From NCBI GenBank assembly GCA_029204225.1, contig CM055097.1:42822858-42886857 (forward strand): DNA of 64,000 nucleotides. Direction: 5' to 3'. The position numbers and the translations under genes are program-made. This document shows positions 13,701 to 24,564 of this stretch, piece by piece (position 1 is the first letter of the stretch; every line of letters begins with the position of its first letter). The DNA is from Diphasiastrum complanatum (taxonomy: Eukaryota > Streptophyta > Lycopodiopsida > Lycopodiales > Lycopodiaceae). Below the pieces are notes generated by a model. It had not been told where the DNA came from. It saw only the letters and a list, made by a program, of their open reading frames with translations, and did not search any database.

Positions 13701-16700
13701 AATCTGTTTTCAGTGAGACATTGCATCAAATATCTACCTTAATAGAACTTTTACTTTCATTCCAGCACGAGTTCAATAACAGGTTCCATCCCTTGCAACT
13801 GCTTTCACTAGGTCTTTACTCAAAAATTAAAGCTCTCAACATCTTAAAGGTCTATAGTTTCTTTTGGACATGGTATATCTTTAAAAAGTTGGGTGCACTC
13901 AACTTTCCAGAGCTTGTCAGTGGTCTAGCTTATCAGACATGAAATGCTCCTTCATTTAGGAGGGATACCTGCTGCAAGAGCTTTGGCACAGATGCAGATA
14001 ATACAAGATAAATAGAATAAATGGTTGATTTGAACAGGTAATGTTGAAAATGAAAGATTCACTTTAAGCAGAGTACCACTTGATATTGTTTAAACTTAAA
14101 AGATAAAAAAAGATCATTGTAACCATTGAAACCAAACAAAGCACACGAATTACATCTTGTCTGCCAAATTAAAAAAATTCAGCTCGGAAAAATCAGTTTT
14201 AGGATGAAAAAAACAGTTTTTCTGAAAGGTAAAGCCTTGTTCTGCGAGTTTTGAAGTTGATTACAAGACAAGAATTGTCAAAGATACAATCACATACATG
14301 TAGCATATAGTGGAGTCTTTGTATCCTTCAAACCACGAAAGACTCCTTGAATAACAAGTGAGATCACAACTGCAGGGGCTCCAATTGCACGCAAAGTGAG
14401 ATATTTTTCTGCCAAGGCACGCATAGGGGTGCCCTATCATGATGTCACAAACAACATACGAGGTGGAAAATCAGTCTCTGCTAAAAACGAAGTTATCATT
14501 TCCAAGCTGAAAATCTATGAGCAAGATTCAACCATAAAAGTAGGTAACTACCTGGACAACCATAAAGCTATAAATCAGGTATGAAAATGCCAGGATTTCA
14601 AATAAAATGGCTGGGCTCTAACATGGATTTTCAGTCTCTGATTCCCAAAGGCAATTGAGCGGGAATTCCCAAAAAGAGCAAGAACAAGGCTATTTCAATC
14701 TTTAAGATGCAGTATAATGGCTTCCCAAGTTTTAAAATAATTCATAAGAAGAATTATTCTGTTCTTGGAATGCATCTTATGTCATGATTAGTCTTTTCTT
14801 TTACTGAAGTAACTAAAAGCAGGAGAAAATATTCTGTATCATAAGGATAGGAGGAATACTTTCCGAATACTGCAGCGTCCACAAGAGAATTAAGAGTATC
14901 TTCTAAGAACTTTTATGAAAATACGAGTTGTACAGTGAAATTCCTTTTCTGTAAGTGTTCACCAGCTTAACTTCTTCAGTTGAAGAAAGATGTAAACCAA
15001 AACCAAAAACTTTCAGCTTGCAACTGATTTATGGTACTTGTCAAATTTCAATGGCAAGCAAAAATACAAATTGAAAACCAAGACTATATTCCTGCCATTA
15101 TACTACAGATTAGCAGCATGGGTGATTGTTGTAGAAAGCAAAATACCTTAGGAAGACCCATGATGTTAAGAATGAAACTTCCTCCAAAAGCGAGCAGTGA
15201 GCCCTCAAGAATGCCAAGAATAATTCCTAAAACTAGCGCAGACGAAATCGCAGGTATGACTCGTTTATTGGTTTGTTTCACCAGTTCTGCTGCAACCTTG
15301 TCAATTATGTAAATGCTTTAGAACAAATTAACACAAACATAGCCTGCTTTGACCACTACTCACAAAGAGCCTTTCTGAAAGCCCTGACACTGAAGTTTAA
15401 ATAGTTTTAACATATCAGCTCCACTACAAACAAATATCAAAGGTACGACAAGGAATTATCTTTCCCTCAAACCTCTAGCTATCAAAAAGATATGCTTAAA
15501 AAGCTCTGTTAACAAACCTCCAACAAAATTAGGTGAATGTTCATTTACATTATGTTCATTAAGTAGTGAGGAGAGAGGACTCAAAAAGGAACACTAGGCC
15601 CATCTAGAGCTCTCTATTTAAATCATCTGAGTGAACTATTACCGTCGATGCGTTTGATTTTATATGTAAGTTATAACTTATAATTTTCCTGCACATTCAG
15701 CTCAAAGGCTGCATGCGAAGTCATTAGAAGTACTTCAGCACAAACAAAATTTACAAGATAAATCTAAATAGATATTATTCACTGTTCAGATATTTCTTTG
15801 AAAGAGAGTTCACAAAGTTTGCTTCTTGGAAATTTTTTTAGACCTAAATTTTTAATACTACTGGGTTTATCCCCTTACAAGTATGAAGAACATATTGCAC
15901 AGCCAAAATATAATATCTCGATCAAAGTTGTCATTCTAAAGCTGAGTTGCAGCGGATCTTTCCAAATCGCGCGATCTGGAACGTCAGTGATCTAAACCAT
16001 AATTGAATGGTGGACATGCTTTTCCAATAGATATCAGAAATCAGTTTTGAAATGGTGTTCTGATGCCAATGGTTTGCAGATCTACTGATTCCGTTTTCTG
16101 TTAGAAAACGATAGAAAGAGTTAGAAGGAGCCTTCCTTAGACTGGCGGGAATTGTATACTTCTTGTGGAATAGCTGAAACCATCTACTGATGTCCAAATT
16201 TCTGAAACCATATGAAAATGCAGCCAGTTTCCTTAAACCATCTACCAATGTCCAGATTCCTAATGAATGCTACCTGCAGCCATCTGAAACCAAGCAACTG
16301 ATCTGCATAAAAATTGCTTTTTTGATATCCTTTCACATGATACCCATATTGGCAACTATCCAAAAAAAGAAAAATTGCGTTCTGGGAAACCCTAATGGGA
16401 AATCCCGGATCGCGTACCGGAGCGCGAACTGCAACTTTGTTCTGAAGTTGACGCCAACTAGATTGTTGAAATATCAGTAGGGTTTTAGACAGTTCAGTAC
16501 GGATTTTTGTGGTTTGATAGGATCTGCTCCAGTTCAGTAGCATTGTCTGCAGTTTAGGGTTCTTCAGTACAGCTTAGTAGGGTTTGGCATGGTTCAGCAT
16601 GCATTTTTCTACGTTTCAGTAAGGTTAAGTGCCAAATGTTCGTTCAACAGTATTTGTGGGATTTTTCACTCAAGTTTATGCAATTAATGAAGATTTCACC

Positions 16701-19602
16701 TTAACTGCTTATGACGGACCTGAACCTACTGGAGACTTGTCTATCTGCAATCCTGTAATTTTTCTCTCTATATAATTTGATACCCATATTGCCTGGTTTT
16801 GTTTTTTTTAAAACACCGATTAGCAGCGAATTGCTGCTACGACTATGTTTCAAACACTTGTGGCAGATAGGAAACTCTACTCACAACTCAGATCAGGCAA
16901 CTATCATCTCTGATGCTAGAAAATACAAATACCTTGCAGGCTTCAGTTATAAATGTGAGAAGCGTCATATTGTTAATAGATTTTTGACATTGTGAAATGA
17001 GTATTTTCGTTCCTTGTCAATTTTTAGTTACAAACTTAACCAGACTTATTAAAGGGACTAGTTCCTATATTCAGTATCGTGGAGCTTAGTTTGAAGCATA
17101 GTTGCAGCGAAACTCGATTCGCTGGGTCTGCGATTCGCGGGTCGCGATTCTGCGAATCGCGATTCGCGACCCAGAATCGCAAAAAAAAAAATAAATAAAT
17201 AAATAATTTTTTTTTTTTTTGGAAAAATAGCTTATTGCTGAAATTTTTTTAGGGGATCAATGGTCAAACCAGCGTTTTGCCTCTCAGAAGTGCGGTAGAT
17301 GAGGCACAAACAGATCTTATTTTCAGTAGCTATCCGGTTGTCATTTGCTCTGGTTTTCAGTAAATGTTAATGCTACAGTTTGGACTATCAACTGTATGGA
17401 TGATGATCACTTTTGCAATTGGTTCACTGGAGATGTGAGTGCAATGTACATACAGTTGGGGGCATAAATATTGGGCCCTTCTCGGCGCGCATTTGGACCC
17501 CATTTTTATCTACAGGGGGGCGGTGGCATTTTTATCTACAATGTCTATATAGCAAGAAGCTCTAGGGGGTTCGGGGAACAGTAGCCCCCCGGGAAACGGG
17601 GGGTTCGGGGGGCGGTAGCCCCCTGGTGGGGGGTTTGGGGGGCAACGCCCCCCAACGGCGAGGTCCGGGGGCTGCCGGTAGACCCCGGCCCCGACGGTAA
17701 GGCCTCTTCATGATTTGGCCTTCCAACTCCCCGAGTGAAAACACACTTTTTGGTGTTTCGCACCCGAAACAGTCGGCAAACTACACAATCATAATCATCT
17801 CGATCAGAGCTTTCATCTGATACCCATATTGCCTAAAAAAATTTCAAAAAAAAAAAAAAAATCGATTCTACACAATTCTGGGAAAATCCCGAATCGCGAA
17901 TCGGAATCGCGATTCGGGAATCGCGCTGCAACTATGGTTTGAAGACACTAGTTTATATCTCAACTTCATTAAAAGCATCAAACAATATTTCCAGATGCCA
18001 AAAGCGTTTAGTGTTTTACCTTTTGAGTCTTCTAGCAACATATATATGCTTAGTAGCAAGGATTAAGCAAGAACTACTTTAGAGTTGGAAATTGGAACCA
18101 CATGAGCTAAACTTCCTGAGCAGCACCCAAGTCTTCCCTGCCACTCCTTGATATTTACCATGAAAACAAAGAGTTCAGAATGAAAAGGCTCTAAAGCCAG
18201 CACACATGCCAGAGAGATTAGTATCAAAGGCATATTGTACACACCCTCTTCATGCAGCTTGTAATTTGCATCAACTATCATATACTGTCCATTAGCCTCC
18301 TTAAATGTTCTAGAAGCATCATCCTCAGCCACAAATGATGTTGTTATATTCAGAAGAGGAATATTTAACATTTTTGACACTATGTTGAAGGCAGAGATGG
18401 AGACACCTACAGCAGCTAGCTCCACCGCACCTATCATATTAAAAAACATAGCAAATCAGAAGGTAACAACACTACTTTGGCAATCAAGAGTGAAGTATGA
18501 TAAATGTTGTAATGTAACTAATAATTGATTCTCTCTCTTCAATATTAAACATCTATAATACCAAAAAAATGCATTATTCACAAAGTACATGTATAGAAAC
18601 ATCATGCTGAAGTTCCAATTGATCTAAGAATCAATTTTCAATAATATGATACATAACAAGGATAGAAGCTCTCAACAAAAAATCAGATGCCTCTTGTTAA
18701 ATGCTCCTTGGGAAATGAAAGAAGCATCAAAATGGTGATTATTAGTGAAAAACATAACAATATTAACAAATTCAGACCTCAAAACATATGAGTGAGCAAG
18801 CGATGATGTCCATCCAGCGCCTGCTCCAGCTTCTCTCCAGACATAGCGACTTCTCTCCAGCTGCTTCTAGCTGCAGTGATCTGGCCTCCAGCCAGCGGAC
18901 TTCAATGGATCAGTGCGATGGCTAGCCTGCCTCCAGCGGGAACATCTCTAGTGGCCATGATCTGTGCTGACTGGTCCATTCATCCTGGTCCATCGCTGGC
19001 TGCTGCAGTTCAGGCTTTTCTGATCGCTGGCTAGAAAATGGCCAAGAACAAAAAAGTAGGTAGCACCGGCCGATTCGAACCGATTCTTTCCAGTTCGAAC
19101 CGGCAGGCCAGGTTCGAATCGGAAAACGGTTCAAGCTAAAAAAATAATAATAATCTCCAAAACGTTTTTTTTGGCCTTTTTAAGTTTTTTTTTTTAAATC
19201 CAGTTCAAAACGGATTCCAATTCGAACTGGCTCCGAATGGTTTGAACCGGTTCGAGGTTCGAACCGGTTCGAGGTTCGAACCGCGGTTTGAACCAACTAT
19301 GTGATCCCATACGGAGGCAAAGTCCAGGAGATTGCATGCACTAGAACAGGCAGGGTTCCGAGCCTACTACTCCACCACTGATCATATCTTCACCCTTCAA
19401 GCTCTTATTGAGGAAGCTAAGCCCATGAAGGAAAAGAAGGTTTATTGTTGTTTTGTGGACTTCATGAAAGCCTTCGATTCTATTCCACGCTCCTTTCTCA
19501 TTCAGAGACTTCATGATCTGGGCTTCTCGACAAATATCATTCTAGCTGTCATGCGCTCTATGAGAGAGTTTTGGGTTGTGACATAGCAATGGTATTTCTG
19601 AG

Positions 19603-19667
<65 letters not shown>

Positions 19668-22600
19668 GAGAACTAGGGAAAGCCCAAGCTCCCCCTCCTC
19701 TCTCCACGCCTCCTCCCCCCTCACCTCCGTCACTCCCCTCCCACCCCCTGCTGCACAACCTACACCTAGCTGCCTTGTCTTCCTCCTCACCCGACTTCTT
19801 TACCTGCTCCTACTACTACATGTCCCTCTTTGGAAGAACTTTATACCCCTACTAAATTTGTTGAATCCTACGTTGTAGCTAGCATGAATATATTGTTGTA
19901 GGGCTTCCAAGGATTGAAAGCAAAGCTACATTTGGTTAAACTCGAAATGTCCCATCTCAGAGACGCTAACAACAAGCTGCAACAAGAGGTGACACGCTAA
20001 AGCAAGATCTTCGAGCCCAGCCTATCCTTGCTACACCGGAGCCATCCAACAGATTCAAAGAATTGGAAGATAAAATCGAGAAGCAGAAAGAGTAAGTCAT
20101 GTCTTGGGCAACCGTGCTTAAAAAAGGAAGCAACTTGCAGATACCCAAAACGCTATCAAAGAGGCAAAACGTTTTCTTGAAACTACTCTAGACCATAATA
20201 CTGAAGGCAAGGATATGGCATGGTCCAACAAACGTGAGAATACTACTACTTTGATTATCCATTTTACCTTGTCTATCTAACATAGAGATCATGTACATAA
20301 AAGAGCCAAGCTGCAAGATACACAAACTTTCATGGATGACGACCTTACATTCATACAGGTAGAAGCATCAAGCCTTCCGGGAAGCCAAGATATCACGTAG
20401 GGGTGTGATTTACCAGGAGGACAAGTTCGTTATCTTGAGAGTGCATCTGGCGGCTCTCACCACTAGGGAGTTGGGGCCCCCAGGCATGGGAGAGTCTGGG
20501 GGCCCTGTCCACACCATCTGCATATTGGAGTTTGGAACTTTAATGGCATACATTCATCACCTACGAGTGGATATCTTATTGATTTCATTACAAGGAGAGA
20601 GATATTATTTTAGAAAAGACACGTGAGAAACAAGCCAGAGAATTACCTACATTTTCAAAATACAGGTGGGATTCAGTATATAGGCCAAAGACGAGATCCG
20701 CGAGTGCCAGAGGTTCAGGTGGCGTCACATGCTTTATGCAAAGAGTTATTACAACCAGTCATAGATTTCATCAGACATGACGAGCATGCACAATATAATT
20801 GGGGGGGTCACCTCGTAGGACGCAATATTGGATTGGACAAAGATCTCTTCATTGCAACTTACTACTTTCCTCCAAAGTCCTATTAGAAAATCAACTTGCT
20901 CATACAAGTAACCCAAGACAAGGTTGCTATTGTGACGAAACAATAGCCAAACACATGAGGGAGAACACAAGAGATGAGAAACTCCAACTATGTCCCATTG
21001 TGAATGAGTTAGGGCGCACTACATACTTATAGACTTTGGTCTATGCCGAAATGCAAAAGCAGCCTAAAAGCAATTGCCTAATTGATGTCTCTATTTAAGT
21101 TAAAAGCACCAACACCTATTTATAGCCAAACTTGTGCTTCAAATCAAGCACTAGAATCTCGAACTCAAGTCTAACTAAATTCTAACTTGACTTTACTAAA
21201 TATGGGTAACCTAGAATTAGCGCACAGGCATGGCCCAATAATCCTAGATGACAACATTAGGGGTAACAATGTGAACATGAAATCTAGCACTCCCCCTTTA
21301 TATTCTTAATAACTAGAACTATGCATAGCACAAGTATGCATGTGTATCCTCCATGACACCCATGTAATGAAGATCCTCAATTCTTATGTAGAATCCACGA
21401 TCAACTCTGATCTCAATGTCTTCATTGCTCGATGTAGAACTTCCTTGTATGTCGATCCTCTTCATATGAACCTGCTTCATATGACTTCCCAATGTCTTGC
21501 TTTTTTCTTCATGTCCCTTAGTGCATATGTGTGACCACCATGAGTGCCATATAGGAAACAACAGAATCTACCACATGACAACATGAACTCGGATAGATTC
21601 AAGAACTTGAAAAAACAACTTTTCTCCAACTCAAAACAGATCTTCCTAGAAGACTCACTTGGTACCACCACATGAACAATCAACTCTGACTTGGATGGTA
21701 TCCAGGAATTACTCGACAACCACCCCAAACAATCACTTCAATTAATCATAAATCTCACGTGATATTAGTTCAGATAGACAAGAAAGTTTCTACCACATAA
21801 TCAAGCTACTATGACTTGGATAGAAACCAAACCGATACAACATAGAATGGCAACCACACAGCTTGCCACACTTGTCACTTGTAACAATGAACTTAATATT
21901 TGCCACCATCATAAGTAATTGTGAAAACAATGAAGCATCCTCTTGATCAGCAATTTACTTATATAGACTCATAGTCTATACTTCTCATGCAACTCCCTGT
22001 TAGAGCTTGCACCTTTGTCGATTCCAACCTCGACTAAGACCTTGTCCAATCTTAGAACTTCTGAATTTGACGTTCCTTCAGTATGTTGGTTGGTAGTTGC
22101 TTCTACAACTTCAGCGACACCATGATCGCTAATTGTCTTCTCCTGCCATCTTCCTCGCCGTCTCTTGTTTCATGTAGTTTTTCTTTTCCTGTGAGTTGAC
22201 CCTTCCACTTTGCCTTGCAGTTGCATGAACCAACTTACATGTAGCTTTAACAACCTATCAAGGTCCTCCTACAGCAACTTTAGCTATCCTTCAGTGTTCT
22301 TGATCTGATCACTCTTTTATGAATCCTTTCTCAACCTTGCACCCTGATTGCAACCAGCTCCTAATCGCCCAGGGCTTTCATGCAGAGACGGGAGCTTATC
22401 TTTGACGAGCAGCCATTGGAGGTTGTATCATCCTACACTTATCTCAAGGTTCGGCTAAGGGGGACATGCTTCCCTTGTCCAGTTAGAGACGTTCTTTTTT
22501 TGGAGATTTATTTGGGACCCTCAAGTAAGTCTCATTGAAGGACACCATATAGGGGGATCTGCAGTCTAAGTGGCTAGAAGTAGCAGAGTTCCTTTGATTT

Positions 22601-24523
22601 GATCCTCAGGGAAGAAATTTGTGAGGTCAAAGTAAGAATCTCAAGAGAATTTTATGGAAAATTGTAGTTTCAATAGCTAGGTGTAAGTTATCGGGTTCGG
22701 CTTCAAGATTCACTATATAAACAATCCTTTGGTGCAACGAGATTTGTAGAGGGGCTGCAAAGAGCAGTGGATGCTAGCCAAAGCAATTTACAGGGTCTGA
22801 TTTGTTGTGAAAGAACTTCAAAACCCTAAGAAATCTCAGGGACAGGCTGAGGATTACCCAAATACTTTTGATCATGTAAACAACTGTAGGAGGGAGCTGG
22901 AGAAAGGTAAATTAGATGCCAAACAGAGCACGTGATCCAGAGTGGATCAAGGGCGGCCATGGCAAAAGTCAAAAAGGTGAGAGGAAGAGGGGTGAGCAAG
23001 AGCTCAGCGCTTCCAACAAGGGAGTCTATTTTATGAAAGTGGACAGCAGCTGCAAGAGCCAGATTCGACGCACGAGAGGAGAAGCAACTGTCAGATCACA
23101 AAGGGTGTGGATCAACAGCCCAAATCGTTGCTGGCCGAGCAACAAGAACCATAGGATCCAAATTAACCACCAAATGGAGATAAAAAGGGACCAAAGGCCG
23201 TTGAAAGGCACAACCACCTTTCACTTCATTAATAAACTTCGCTGGGAAGGGCAGTGGAGGGACCCCACATTTCGAATGACTATTCTTCATTAAAAAAACT
23301 TTAGCATGAAGTTTCACGTCATTTTTGCAAGGCATTCTTCGGCAAGGGCTACTTTGGCTAGAAGGCAGCGAACTTGGCCAAACATAGGCTAAATTGAGCT
23401 CTAAAAAATGCTGAGCAAAGCTAGCAGATAGAGGATCAACCTTGGTTAGGGAGAAACGTGTTTTGAAGAAGATTTATTGCCATTCCAGTGAGCGGAATGC
23501 TAGTTAATTAGGGATATGCTACATTCGTTATTTGAGTGTCATGGCGCCAAATTAGAGGAAATTTTAGGCTAGTGTTCTCTGCAACAAGTCGATACAGGGC
23601 ATATCCGAGCCTATTTCCAGCACTATAAGAGTGAAGCAGGTTTTTCTCTCCAACACTATTTGATCTCTAAATTGACGAGCTTAAGAGAATTATTAGTCAG
23701 CATGATGGCTTGGCTGCAGATTGCAGAACATACTAATATCCATAATAATATATTCTAATGATGTGGTCTTGGTCTGCCCTACTAGGGAGGGTTAATAGCA
23801 GCATCTTGATGCATACAATTATTTATTAGCAGGAAGAGGTTTCAATGTCAATGTAAACAGGAACAAGTTATGGTCTTCAATACATCTTCCTCCTTCACGC
23901 AGCAGCAGATTCTCACCTAGATGGTAGTGGTCTCTTCCTACACATATTTGGGAGTACTTTCTACAGGCCCCATATGCAGTACGAAGCAGGCTGCCATGTG
24001 TCAATTGGGAAAAGATCAATTTTCCTTAGTCGATTTGGAGCAACTCAATTTCAAGACTCAGGAGACATACACCTGAGTGAGTGTTATCTCTTTGACACTC
24101 TAGAACTATGTGTGCAGCAAAGGCATATTTTTTTTGCTTGTGTGAATAAGTTCTGGCATAGCAATCTCCCTATGCGGCTTCATTTAACCCTAACACTGTA
24201 TGATGTCTTATAAATATATGTGCTTAAACACTACTAAATAACATGCATAGAATCACAGTCCCTGTAAAATGTACATAAAGTGCGAGAATGATTGATGTCA
24301 GTGTGCTCAAGTTTATGCTTTGAAATCTAGTCTGGTAAGTCTAAATAGGGAATTGCCTTTCTCAAAACCAAAGTTCCGGGTGCCGTGGTATGGCACCTGT
24401 GCCGTAAGTGCCGTACAGGTGCCGTACCTTTTCAGTGCCACAGCACCCACGGCACCTACATAAGTCTTTTTTTTTTATTAAAAAAAACCATAAAATGCCC
24501 CTTTTTCAAGTCAAAAAATTAAA

Positions 24524-24564
<41 letters not shown>

